DNA from: Nitrospirota bacterium
GTDB lineage: Bacteria > Nitrospirota > Nitrospiria > Nitrospirales > Nitrospiraceae
Assembly (NCBI GenBank): GCA_016200355.1
Contig: JACQEY010000117.1
Location: 1 to 37,846 of the forward strand
Direction of reading: 5' to 3'
DNA length: 37,846 nt
The notes beneath the pieces were generated by a model, which did no database searches, had not been told where the DNA came from, and was given only the letters and a program-made list of their open reading frames with translations. Each line of letters starts with the position of its first letter. Positions within the stretch are counted from its first letter, which is position 1. Both the position numbers and the translations under genes were made by a program. This document shows, piece by piece, positions 7,288 through 15,019 of this stretch.

Positions 7288-7489
7288 CAGGATGCTGAAA
7301 AAGTCCGCCAGCGGCGTTCTCACTTCGCGCAGAGGCTCAACGTACCGAAGCGTACGCCTCGCCTCTCCGCTTGCTGCGGCCTTGCTGGACGGCCTTTTTG
7401 AGCATCCTGCGCGGTGTTCTCCTGTTGTTCTAGATATGCAGACCATTGAATTTCAGCAGTGCCACAAAAGTTTTTCCGCAGACTCCTAG
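7284..7489. mobile_element. MITE-like composite repeat between argC and argJ
   Basis: A 206-bp non-coding element with imperfect inverted ends. It starts CTAGCAGGATGCTGAAAAA and ends TTTTTCCGCAGACTCCTAG; the end, read in reverse, matches the start at 15 of 19 positions. Inside are further inverted arms: GGATGCTGAAAAAGTCCG near 7289 against CGGCCTTTTTGAGCATCC ending near 7408. A related, longer copy lies at 37531 to the window end and half copies lie at 25471-25520 and 28357-28386. The first TAG is the argC stop codon. No transposase is encoded, so it would need one supplied in trans. It ends 27 bp before the argJ start. Confidence 0.7.
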
Positions 7490-7515
7490 TCCACATTGAG
7501 CAGGACATCTTGCTC

Positions 7516-8745
7516 ATGAGCATAACCAAAAAAACACCAACCGCATCTCCGCGCCGTGGAGTCACCGCCCCGCAGGGGTTCCGCGCAGCCGGCATCCATT
7601 GCGGCATCAAGAAGCCAGGCCTGCTGGACCTTGCGCTCGTCGTTTCTGAACAGAGCGGTCCCATCGCCGGAGTCTTCACGAAAAATCAGGTGGTCGCGGC
7701 GCCGGTCATCGTCGATCGCCTGCACCTGCGCCAGGGAATCGGGCGGGCCATTCTCGTCAACAGCGGTAATGCAAACGCCTGCACCGGCAATAAGGGATTA
7801 GCCGCCGCAAAGAAGACTGCCACCGTGCTTGCACGCCACTTGCGTATCCCCTCGCAACAAGTATTCATCGGGTCAACCGGTGTGATCGGTCGTGCATTAC
7901 CGGTCGATCGAATCATAAAAGGCATACCACAGTTGCTCGCTCAACTCAGCGACCGTGGAGGGCCGGATGCCGCTCGGGCGATCATGACGACCGACCTGCG
8001 CCCGAAATCCGTCGCCCTTCAAGACACCATCGGTGGTCGTCTGATTACCATCGGCGGGATGGCCAAGGGTTCTGGAATGATCCATCCCAACATGGCCACG
8101 ATGCTGGCCTATTTCACCACGGATGCGTCAATCACGAAGAGCGCCCTCCAACTGGCTCTCAGCCTGGCCGCCAATGAGTCATTCAATTGCATCTCGGTCG
8201 ACGGTGACACGAGTACGAACGATACGGTCCTGTGCTTGGCAAACGGCATGGCAGGCAACCACAGGATCAAGGACGGCACGGCTGCCTTTCAGCGATTTCT
8301 CCTGCTCCTGACAGAAGCCTGCCAAGCACTCGCCCTGGCGATTTGCCGCGACGGGGAAGGTGTCACCAAGGTGGTGAACATCGAGGTGACCGGAGCAGCC
8401 ACAGTAGCGCAGGCACGGCAGGTCGCCCAAACCATTGCGACCTCGAACTTGGTAAAGACCGCCCTCTTCGGCGAGGATGCCAATTGGGGCCGGGTGATGG
8501 CGGCGATCGGACGAGCCGGAGTTCCGATTACTCCTTCGAAGTTGAGTCTGTCGTTCGGCGGGGTTCCGATGGTAAAAAAAGGAATGGGACTCGGGCTTGT
8601 TGCTGAAGCCCGCATCGCGGAAGTCTTTCGCCAGAAAGAATTTACGATCACGGTGGGCTTGGGGCAAGGCCGTCACCGATCTCACATCTGGACGACCGAT
8701 CTGTCGTTCGACTATGTCCGCATCAACGCAAGCTACCGATCGTAA
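7516..8745 (+). CDS. argJ: Bifunctional glutamate N-acetyltransferase / amino-acid acetyltransferase
   Basis: 409 residues of the ArgJ (OAT) family, which transfers acetyl from N-acetylornithine to glutamate, giving cyclic arginine synthesis, and may also use acetyl-CoA. The self-cleavage site is plain: MAKGSGMIHPNMATML near residue 190, where the threonine of MATML becomes the N-terminal nucleophile of the beta chain. VNSGNANACTG, FIGSTGVIGR and the late GEDANWGRVMAAIGR are family hallmarks. The ATG at 7516 (MSITKKTPTASPRRG) is preferred, with AGGA about eleven bases upstream. The frame is also open back to a GTG at 7459 inside the repeat element, which would add MPQKFFRRLL. Neighbouring argC supports an arginine role. 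Confidence 0.95.
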   Translation: MSITKKTPTASPRRGVTAPQGFRAAGIHCGIKKPGLLDLALVVSEQSGPIAGVFTKNQVVAAPVIVDRLHLRQGIGRAILVNSGNANACTGNKGLAAAKKTATVLARHLRIPSQQVFIGSTGVIGRALPVDRIIKGIPQLLAQLSDRGGPDAARAIMTTDLRPKSVALQDTIGGRLITIGGMAKGSGMIHPNMATMLAYFTTDASITKSALQLALSLAANESFNCISVDGDTSTNDTVLCLANGMAGNHRIKDGTAAFQRFLLLLTEACQALALAICRDGEGVTKVVNIEVTGAATVAQARQVAQTIATSNLVKTALFGEDANWGRVMAAIGRAGVPITPSKLSLSFGGVPMVKKGMGLGLVAEARIAEVFRQKEFTITVGLGQGRHRSHIWTTDLSFDYVRINASYRS

Positions 8746-8959
8746 CCAGACCTCCAAAATTTTGAGCAAACCAGATCGTTCGCGAGCGGACAATTTCAAC
8801 TCGTGAGCACTGCACACACCAGGCTTCGTTCAAATGCTCACCATTCATAACTCGCTGTAAATACTTCCATTTCGACGTTCTGTTCGTTGACTTTTTGAAT
8901 CAGAGACGATATTTCTCTGTCGCACACACACGTATCCTCATGCCAGTGAGAACACATAC

Positions 8960-9469
8960 ATGGCCATGCCAATACTGAGCGAACAGGTTGAGCGGAGCAT
9001 TCTGCTGATCCGTGGACATAGAGCGATGCTGGATGCGGATCTGGCAAGTCTGTATGGCGTTCTCCCAAAGAGGCTTAACGAACAAGTCCAGCGCAACAAG
9101 AAGAGATTTCCCTCAGATTTTATGTTCCAGCTGACACTTGAAGAAGTCGAACGTTTAAGGTCGCAATTTGCGACCTTAAAGACAGGTCGTGGGCAGCACA
9201 GAAAATACCGCCCCTACGCCTTCACCGAGCAAGGCGTAGCCATGCTCTCGAGCGTGCTGCATAGCGAACGTGCCATTCAAGTGAACATTGCCATCATGAG
9301 AGCGTTTGTTCAGCTTCGAGAGATGATCGGTTCGAACAAGGGACTTGCCCGGCGACTCAGTGAATTGGAAAAGAAATACGACAGCCAGTTTCGAGTCGTC
9401 TTCGAGGCGATTCGTGAACTCATGGCGGAGCCAGAGCCCAAGGTCAAACGAATCGGGTTCAAAACTTAA
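8960..9469 (+). CDS. ORF6N domain-containing protein
   Basis: 169 residues. The N-terminal 90 residues match the ORF6N domain: RSILLIRGHRAMLDADLASL, LYGVLPKRLNEQVQRNKKRF, FPSDFMFQL and, after a short gap, RPYAFTEQGVAMLSSVL. ORF6N domains are DNA-binding-type modules found in phage antirepressor-like proteins and scattered on bacterial chromosomes. The C-terminal third (LARRLSELEKKYDSQFRVVFEAIRE, shown only in part in the protein's helical heptads) looks coiled-coil. The ATG at 8960 or the one at 8966 may start it; no strong ribosome-binding site is seen. No other phage gene is nearby. The 214 bp before it (8746-8959) hold no recognisable gene. The specific role is unknown. Confidence 0.85.
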   Translation: MAMPILSEQVERSILLIRGHRAMLDADLASLYGVLPKRLNEQVQRNKKRFPSDFMFQLTLEEVERLRSQFATLKTGRGQHRKYRPYAFTEQGVAMLSSVLHSERAIQVNIAIMRAFVQLREMIGSNKGLARRLSELEKKYDSQFRVVFEAIRELMAEPEPKVKRIGFKT

Positions 9470-9572
9470 CCGCAGGAATACGGTCACTCTTCCTGAATCA
9501 ACCTCATTGCCTAACTGGCTGGTGAATTCGAATTAAGAAAGACCAGGAAGCGACAAGGTGCCCTTCTTGCTC

Positions 9573-9614
9573 GCAGAACGCGCGGCCTAGGAAGGCCCTC
9601 GTTCGATGCGCGCA
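9573..9614. repeat. GC-rich 42-bp repeat, copy 1
   Basis: Contains GCGCGGCCTAGGAAGGCCCT followed by a GCGCGC end, giving an inner stem GGCCT/AGGCC and an outer GCGCG/CGCGC. It matches copy 2 (9697-9738) at about 34 of 42 positions. The hairpin form is similar to REP-type elements. Confidence 0.6.
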
Positions 9615-9696
9615 GTCGAGGGCAACCTTGGCCACTCCCCTCTAATATGGTGGGAAGGAAGGAAAAAAAAGAACCGTCTGACGATTCCCTATCCTA

Positions 9697-9738
9697 GCGC
9701 AACGCGCGGCCTCAGAAGGCCCTCGTTGAACGCGCACA
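9697..9738. repeat. GC-rich 42-bp repeat, copy 2
   Basis: Direct repeat of 9573-9614 at 124-bp spacing, with the same inner GGCCT...AGGCC stem and the shared core AAGGCCCTCGTT. Differences are concentrated in the loop and the outer arm. Confidence 0.6.
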
Positions 9739-9836
9739 CAACGGGAAGCCGCCAGGCCAGCCCCGAAAAGCAGAACATCCCCGTTTTATCGCCCCGTGAA
9801 ACAAGAATTCTATACACCTTTGTGTTTTCCGAGAGC

Positions 9837-10751
9837 TTATAACGCCTCGACTTTCTCTTCTCTGGCATAACGTTCTACGATCGATGCGCTATCCCCCTTA
9901 CCTCTCATAGTACATTCTATGCACCCAGAAACAGCCTTGATCCGTCTTGGAGTTAACCACTGGCTATCGTTCCCGCGACTCGTACCGAGCAAATCATATT
10001 CCGTGAAGGGGCTTGTAGTGCGCTGCCCAGATAAATAGATTGCAAACTCTAATGCTGCAACGTTGGCAACCACTCCATTAAGTGGTGCCACGGCAGGTGC
10101 CTTTATGTCCATTCCAGAAACGTAACCTCTCCTCACCTGGAAGGCTTGCTCTTCTGGTGTGCTGAGAAAAAATCTGGCTTCGTGTACGTCAATTTGGCCC
10201 ATGCAAGTAAGACACGGGCCCTCAGGTAACACTACTGCAAGCCTACCGCAAGCAGCCGTAACGCACCCCTCCTTGGCCTCAATTTCCACACCCAAATCAA
10301 ACAGTGGAATCGAAAAGGCTAATGCCAATTCGTTGAGTATTAAACGAGCACCATCATTGTCCACACATCCAAAGAGCACATCAACATCCTTCAACGCATC
10401 CAACGCTTCGGCCGTTTGAAGTTTGCTTTGGATTATTCGCGTATGCGCCTCAGGTGCATGATTTCGAATGTATTGTCCTCCCAGAATGGCCTTTGCATTC
10501 CCGACTTCATCTAGTGTCGCAGTGACCAGCCGGTTCATGCTGTGATCCTCTGCAATGTCATCGTCAACCAATACGAAATCACGACAACCTATATATGTAA
10601 GCGCCACAATGATTTGCGAACCAGTTCCCCCGTTTCCTACCACACCAACTCTTACTCGGCCGATTTCTCTTTGACCTTCTTCAGTAAACCAGGGAAGCTG
10701 TCGATCAAAAGATTGGCTCACCGATCTCTCATCATCATCGCGTGAAACCAC
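9837..10751 (-). CDS. ThiF/MoeB/E1-like adenylyltransferase
   Basis: 304 residues of the E1-like superfamily, which adenylates the C-terminal glycine of a ubiquitin-fold or sulfur-carrier partner. The nucleotide-binding loop VGVVGNGGTGSQ is near residue 36, followed by VLVDDDIAEDHSMNRL with the conserved Asp and Asn-Arg, and FGCVDNDGARLIL near 130. Two CxxC pairs, PCLTC near 185 and GCIEC near 278, probably bind zinc as in MoeB and ThiF. The start is a GTG at 10751; the frame is open back to about 10784. It follows the JAMM-protease gene by 20 bp on the same strand, the E1-plus-JAB pairing known from bacterial ubiquitin-like gene sets. No carrier or E2 gene is visible. Codon use appears more AT-rich than the flanks, hinting at transfer. 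Confidence 0.85.
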   Translation of the reverse strand: MVSRDDDERSVSQSFDRQLPWFTEEGQREIGRVRVGVVGNGGTGSQIIVALTYIGCRDFVLVDDDIAEDHSMNRLVTATLDEVGNAKAILGGQYIRNHAPEAHTRIIQSKLQTAEALDALKDVDVLFGCVDNDGARLILNELALAFSIPLFDLGVEIEAKEGCVTAACGRLAVVLPEGPCLTCMGQIDVHEARFFLSTPEEQAFQVRRGYVSGMDIKAPAVAPLNGVVANVAALEFAIYLSGQRTTSPFTEYDLLGTSRGNDSQWLTPRRIKAVSGCIECTMRGKGDSASIVERYAREEKVEAL

Positions 10752-10771
10752 TTGCTGGAGGTGTGACCCCG

Positions 10772-11074
10772 CTACGGAAGGGAACTAAGGACATACGCTG
10801 AGAACTCCCGAAGACCATATCGGTCTGTTGCTGAAAACCTTGGGAAGGTTCCGCCATGATTATGGACTTCAATCAACGCTTCGCTAGACTTGATCGCGGA
10901 ATTGATCACTCTGACAATCGACTCAATATCCAAATTCCAACCGCGCGCATCCATCGTTACTTCGTCATCGGGAATCAGAATCACATCACGGACCATAAAG
11001 ATTGGTTCGCCACCAGAATAGGTCCAATTTGCGAGCAGGAAGGCAAAGTGAGCTAGCCCCACTTTCGTGGACAC
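10772..11074 (-). CDS. JAMM/MPN (JAB) metalloprotease domain, short and probably truncated
   Basis: 100 residues carrying a complete-looking JAMM zinc motif: VHNHGGTFPRFSATD gives HxH (residues 71 and 73) and Asp84 at the canonical HxH-x10-D spacing, with the usual Ser at 81. JAMM proteases cut isopeptide or C-terminal tails from ubiquitin-fold proteins. The upstream segment AHFAFLLANW resembles the start of JAB domains that lie next to ThiF genes, but the glutamate normally found just before it is missing. The only start, GTG at 11074, lies inside a 29-bp inverted repeat. The stop after VLSSLP also comes early, since related proteins carry 40 or more further residues. Both ends therefore look damaged. 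It may be a remnant, or may act as a fragment; a frame break before the ThiF-like gene is possible. Confidence 0.65.
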   Translation of the reverse strand: MSTKVGLAHFAFLLANWTYSGGEPIFMVRDVILIPDDEVTMDARGWNLDIESIVRVINSAIKSSEALIEVHNHGGTFPRFSATDRYGLREFSAYVLSSLP

Positions 11075-11129
11075 CTCAAAAAGGGGACAATAGCCCCTGG
11101 GAGGTGTCCACGAAAGTGGGGCTAGCTCA
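11049..11129. repeat. 81-bp palindromic element with 29-bp perfect arms
   Basis: The left arm at 11049-11077 (TGAGCTAGCCCC to GGACACCTC) is repeated exactly in reverse at 11101-11129. The 23-bp centre contains AGGGG/CCCCT, which extends the fold. Read from the inside out, the sequence TGTCCACGAAAGTGGGG looks like insertion-sequence terminal repeats facing each other. No flanking target duplication is evident. The JAMM-gene start codon lies in the left arm. Confidence 0.85.
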
Positions 11130-11495
11130 GGAATGTTTTCTGATTGCTCAGCCTGAAAGCCTGTCCTAATACCCTCCTTCGTGCGGCGGGACCGAACTCA
11201 TCGTACCATCCACACCACTAACCCCTAACCCTTCACCGAAATCGCGCCTCACCCCCTCTGACGCTGGTTTGACTTCCGACTATGAGAAGGCGCAAATTGG
11301 CATCTCTTATCCATACGACACAGAGATGTACGGTGACCCCTTGTTAGTCTCGCCCAATCCAGCCACACAGCATCGTTCAATAAGAGAGTTACGCCCTCTT
11401 GGAAGACTTCGCCATGAGGGCGTTGTTGTCTGCGCAGCGGTAGCCATCATCGGTATGCAGTCATGCGGACGTAACATCATCGGAAGGAGTTTGAG
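11130..11495. other. Gene-free interval upstream of the small membrane protein
   Basis: No convincing gene. One open frame at 11269-11499 has no homology-like features and overlaps the next start. A stem ACGCCCTC / GAGGGCGT with a 17-nt loop lies near 11391-11423, in what may be the 5' leader of the gene at 11496. No ubiquitin-like or E2-like coding sequence was found that could complete the ThiF-JAMM pair. Confidence 0.55.
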
Positions 11496-11717
11496 ATGAA
11501 AAGACTAGCAACCTTTTTGGCCATACTGATCCTGGGATCGCCCGCGCTGGCCCTGGCGGAAGAACATGGGGGGTACCGAGGAATCGGATCGCTCTACTTC
11601 ACCTTCATGGGCGCAATCTTGATCTATGGCGTCTACGATAGCTTCGGCAAGAAAGCGATGTATGTCATGGCGCCGATCATTGTGGTGGGGCTCTATCTGA
11701 TGTTACCCGATAAGTAA
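11496..11717 (+). CDS. Small membrane protein with signal peptide, unknown function
   Basis: 73 residues. It begins with a signal-like segment (MKRLATFLAILILG, with cleavage possible after LALA near residue 21). Two closely spaced hydrophobic stretches follow: GSLYFTFMGAILIYGVYD and YVMAPIIVVGLYLML. The mature protein is thus tiny and membrane-bound. GGAAGGAG lies seven bases before the ATG at 11496, which strongly supports translation. I do not recognise the family. It converges with the topoisomerase VI genes 40 bp downstream. Confidence 0.75.
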   Translation: MKRLATFLAILILGSPALALAEEHGGYRGIGSLYFTFMGAILIYGVYDSFGKKAMYVMAPIIVVGLYLMLPDK

Positions 11718-11756
11718 ATCCTGATCGCGGGATATGACGAAAGAAAAGGGGCCGGG

Positions 11757-12863
11757 TTAGTCCAGCCAGTCCTTCTCTTTCAGTTTTCGCGGAAGATATT
11801 TTTTCGTGAGGTACTGGAAGTCTTTGTTGGCGAGGGCGTCCAGTTCGTACTTGAGTCCGCTCGCGAGCATCCGCTTGATTTCTGCCTGCCAAGCCGGTTT
11901 CTGGAACCACTGATAGTTGAGAAGCTCTTTCGCCCGGGCGATGTCCTTCTCATTCAGTTTGATCCCGACGTTGCGCGGAAGTTCGTACCGTTCTGGGTCG
12001 GCGCTGGAAAGCCCGATGAACTTGGCTTTGGGAATCGCCATCCGTTGGCTCTCAAAGGCCAGATTGATCGAGCCTTGCTTGACGACGGAATAGATGTAGT
12101 ACCCCCAGGGATCGTTATCGACCAGGACATAGACCGGGAGCCGATACTCTTCGTGCAGCCGCCTGGCCAAACGGCGGACCCCGCGGGGAGGTTGTCCATT
12201 CCCTGTCAGCAGCACGCAGTTATAGCGACGCCAGAATTTGTCCTCGGAGAGACGATTCCACTGAGTGCCCTTCTCCACCAACAGTACGAAGTCCGCCGTG
12301 CAGCGGCGGATCTCCACATACTCCGGCTCGACAATCGATGGGACCGAGTAGCCACCTTTGCCCAGCTTGGCGCAATCCACGCGATCGCCATCATCCCCGA
12401 GCACGAGTGGGCCGACCACACTCCCGCCGTTCTCCGCGCGCACATGCAATTCTTCACGGAGTGCCACGAGCGACACTTCCAGATCTTCAATAATCGGGTC
12501 TGATTCATCCTGGGTATCGAATGTATTCTCGTGCGAGTCCTGAATGGTGTGTTTGGTCCGGTAATAGATCTCTCTAAGCGAGGTCGTCAACTCCGCACGC
12601 TGTAATTCGGAGAGGGCGTCCGCGACCAATATGGTCTGCATAAATTTCTTGGCCATGCCTACGTTGAAAAATGAACGGGCCTGTTTCTTCTCCCCCATCT
12701 CGAGCAGGCCCTTGCGTTCGTTGAACGTCACGTTCGAAAGCGCGCGAATCGGAATCGCCATCGTCGGATCTTTTGCCCGCTGCGCGGCTGTGATCACCAG
12801 ATCAGCCAGCCCGATCAATTTTTTCTCGACCGTCCCGTTCTTCGTTATCTTCGTTTTGGCCAT
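11757..12863 (-). CDS. top6A: DNA topoisomerase VI subunit A (Spo11-like)
   Basis: 368 residues of the TopoVI-A/Spo11 family, the DNA-cutting subunit of a type IIB topoisomerase that passes duplex DNA through a double-strand break. The winged-helix part carries REIYYRTKH, with the catalytic tyrosine at residue 100 or 101. The toprim part has a glutamate in LLVEKGTQWNRL and the metal-binding aspartates in VLVDNDPWGYYIY near residue 250. The length is normal. The ATG at 12863 is eight bases after the stop of subunit B, and AGGA overlapping that stop serves as its ribosome-binding site, so the two are translationally coupled. This enzyme is best known from archaea and plants, so its presence in a bacterial housekeeping region is notable. 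Confidence 0.95.
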   Translation of the reverse strand: MAKTKITKNGTVEKKLIGLADLVITAAQRAKDPTMAIPIRALSNVTFNERKGLLEMGEKKQARSFFNVGMAKKFMQTILVADALSELQRAELTTSLREIYYRTKHTIQDSHENTFDTQDESDPIIEDLEVSLVALREELHVRAENGGSVVGPLVLGDDGDRVDCAKLGKGGYSVPSIVEPEYVEIRRCTADFVLLVEKGTQWNRLSEDKFWRRYNCVLLTGNGQPPRGVRRLARRLHEEYRLPVYVLVDNDPWGYYIYSVVKQGSINLAFESQRMAIPKAKFIGLSSADPERYELPRNVGIKLNEKDIARAKELLNYQWFQKPAWQAEIKRMLASGLKYELDALANKDFQYLTKKYLPRKLKEKDWLD

Positions 12864-12871
12864 GCGTCGTC

Positions 12872-14839
12872 CTATTTTTTCTTCCCTGTCAGGCGAGCCT
12901 TGCGACCTTTGCGAACTGCCCCTGCTGGTCGCTGTGAGGATGATTTCTTCTTAGCAGGCCTCGCCTTCGCAGTCTCTTTCCGGGCAGGTTTCGATGGAGC
13001 CGGATTTTCTTCGATAGGTTCTGTGTCTGAAACGCCGACTGCCAGTGGTGTCTCTCCATCAACGCCTTCAGCTGTGACGATGATGGAATGCGGCAGACCT
13101 TCCGGTCCTGCGCCGGTCTTGCCGAGCGTTTCATCCGTCTTGATGCCGCCAGTCCGTGAGGACGCAATCTTTTGCAGCTGCGCTTTGAGCTTTTCGGTGG
13201 GCAGCTTCCCGCCCTTCAGACGGTTACAGGCTTCGACGACTTCTTCAATATAGAGTTCGAAGATATTACGCCGCCGGTATTCGCTCGCCGCCCGTTCGCG
13301 TCGGCGCAGAAAAAGCCCAAGTCGCCGGCCACACTCGCGGAGCGCGAGGGTAATTTCCTTGTGAATCTCGTCGTACTCCGCAATTGCTTCTTTGGACTCG
13401 CTCGTAAAGGGTACCCAGACGGAGGCGATGTGCACGAAGATGACCATCGGCCCGGCCGGCAGAGCTCCGCATGATTGGCTGATTCCATAGTTGCGCCAGG
13501 TTGTGGCAAGCACCGCCTTGAAGATCGCACAAGCGGATTGCTGATACAGCAACGGAACCCGGTTGGCGTAGCGAATCACACGCGCCAGTTCCGATTCCCC
13601 CTCTTCCTTCTCCCCCTCCGCCAGCGGCTGCGCCGGCTTCTCAGACTTCGCCGCGCTACCCGGTGCTTGTCCGAAGGCGAGCCCTGCTTCGATAATGAAG
13701 GGATTGCCGCGATAGACGGAGGGAGGCCGGCTCACCGCGGTATAGAACTCCCCTTTGATCTGTCTGTAGAGACCCGAGAGGATCGCCTTCTCACCGATCG
13801 GCGAAAGGCAATTGGTCGGCGGCGCCATGATCTTCGTCGCCTGAATCGTGTGATAGAGCGATTCGGCAATCGCGCCGCGAATGTCACGGGGCTTTGCCTT
13901 GGGCGAAATCTTTGCCGTCTTGCACATTTCATCCGCGAGCGCAGGCGTCACCCGGCAGAAATCGCTCGACAGAAAGCTTGAAAGTGTCTGGCTCTTGGCA
14001 TCCTGGAGCATCTTGAGGAACATGCCGAACTCGATACCGTAGGGATGAGGCTTGATTTCCTTCGGTGAAGGCGGCAGTTCGTGATAGGCGCGTGGATATT
14101 CCTTTGTCTCGCCTTCCGGCGTTCGATACATGAGTCGCACGTGGGGATTGGCAATAGACGTCTGATCGAGATACTCGTCCACCGATGCGCGGCCTTTCTG
14201 GTAGCGCCCTTCGACTTCGATCGCCACCTGCGTGCCGCGAGGCTGGCTCCACTCGATCTGTTTGTTCTCATGGACCAGCGGCTCGTTCTTCTTTGTATCG
14301 ATCTGCACTTCGAAATAATGTGCTGCGGCTTTGGGACCGATACGTGAGATGATCTTCACCGGTTTGCCGGTCGTCAGTTGGCCATACATCCCTGCCGCTG
14401 AAATGCCGATCCCTTGCTGGCCGCGGCTCATACGCAGGCGATGGAACTTGGAGCCGTACAAAAGTTTCGCGAAGATTTTCGGAATCTGCTGGCGAACGAT
14501 CCCGGGGCCGTTGTCTACCACTGTCACTCGAAAGCGTGTCGCCTGGCTTGCGGGCAGCACAGCTGAAGATCCGATAGCCACGACCTCCAGCTGTACCGTC
14601 ACCTCAGGAAGGATTCCAGCTTCCTCACAGGCGTCCAAGGCGTTGTCAACCGCTTCCTTGACACAGGTCAACAGGGCTTTGCGAGGGTTGTCGAACCCGA
14701 GTAAATGCCGGTTCTTGGTGAAGAACTCGGAAACGGAAATCTCGCGCTGCCGCGCGCCCATTTCCACCGCCGTCACTGTTGAGGCTTCTCGTGGAGTTAT
14801 TTTCTTGGACGCAGATACAGGTAGCTTGTGCGTGGCCAT
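12872..14839 (-). CDS. top6B: DNA topoisomerase VI subunit B (GHKL ATPase)
   Basis: 655 residues. Binds ATP and drives the gate of topoisomerase VI. The Bergerat (GHKL) fold is complete: the N box EAVDNALDACEEAG with E62 and N66, VVDNGPGI near residue 108, and the glycine lid SRGQQGIGISAAG near 138. The middle carries the helix-two-turn-helix and transducer-like regions. The C-terminal 70 residues are rich in Lys, Ala and Pro (PARKETAKARPAKKKSSSQ), a basic tail likely to bind DNA. The ATG at 14839 follows AAGAGG. Together with top6A downstream it forms a two-gene unit. The enzyme would relax supercoils or decatenate; its role alongside the usual gyrase and topoisomerase IV is not known. Confidence 0.95.
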   Translation of the reverse strand: MATHKLPVSASKKITPREASTVTAVEMGARQREISVSEFFTKNRHLLGFDNPRKALLTCVKEAVDNALDACEEAGILPEVTVQLEVVAIGSSAVLPASQATRFRVTVVDNGPGIVRQQIPKIFAKLLYGSKFHRLRMSRGQQGIGISAAGMYGQLTTGKPVKIISRIGPKAAAHYFEVQIDTKKNEPLVHENKQIEWSQPRGTQVAIEVEGRYQKGRASVDEYLDQTSIANPHVRLMYRTPEGETKEYPRAYHELPPSPKEIKPHPYGIEFGMFLKMLQDAKSQTLSSFLSSDFCRVTPALADEMCKTAKISPKAKPRDIRGAIAESLYHTIQATKIMAPPTNCLSPIGEKAILSGLYRQIKGEFYTAVSRPPSVYRGNPFIIEAGLAFGQAPGSAAKSEKPAQPLAEGEKEEGESELARVIRYANRVPLLYQQSACAIFKAVLATTWRNYGISQSCGALPAGPMVIFVHIASVWVPFTSESKEAIAEYDEIHKEITLALRECGRRLGLFLRRRERAASEYRRRNIFELYIEEVVEACNRLKGGKLPTEKLKAQLQKIASSRTGGIKTDETLGKTGAGPEGLPHSIIVTAEGVDGETPLAVGVSDTEPIEENPAPSKPARKETAKARPAKKKSSSQRPAGAVRKGRKARLTGKKK

Positions 14840-15019
14840 TCATCCTCTTATATCAGTCAGGCGAGGACACCGGACAGGTTCGATAAACCTTCACGTATCA
14901 TCTCTTACGATTGAGATAACACAGCGGACCTCTTCACGCTAGTGAGAGGAGCGCAGCGGCCCATGGCGGGGGGGGGTACGATGGGGAAAACCGCCAACTA
15001 GGATGAGTAGAAGATTAGG

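Larger units (their letters stand above)
9470..9836. other. Gene-free interval with paired GC-rich repeats
   Basis: No credible gene on either strand. It holds two copies of a 42-bp GC-rich repeat (listed separately), an A-rich stretch near 9663, and otherwise sequence I cannot assign. It separates the converging ORF6N and ThiF-like genes. Confidence 0.6.

Noticed and set aside
8179-8817. 212-codon open frame opposite argJ
   Set aside because: It is an antisense shadow of argJ with no ribosome-binding site or known fold.
8960-9469. Prophage remnant around the ORF6N gene
   Set aside because: No integrase, structural phage gene or attachment site was seen; ORF6N proteins also occur alone.
11269-11499. 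76-codon frame upstream of the small membrane protein
   Set aside because: It has no signal, domain or ribosome-binding site and overlaps the well-supported start at 11496.
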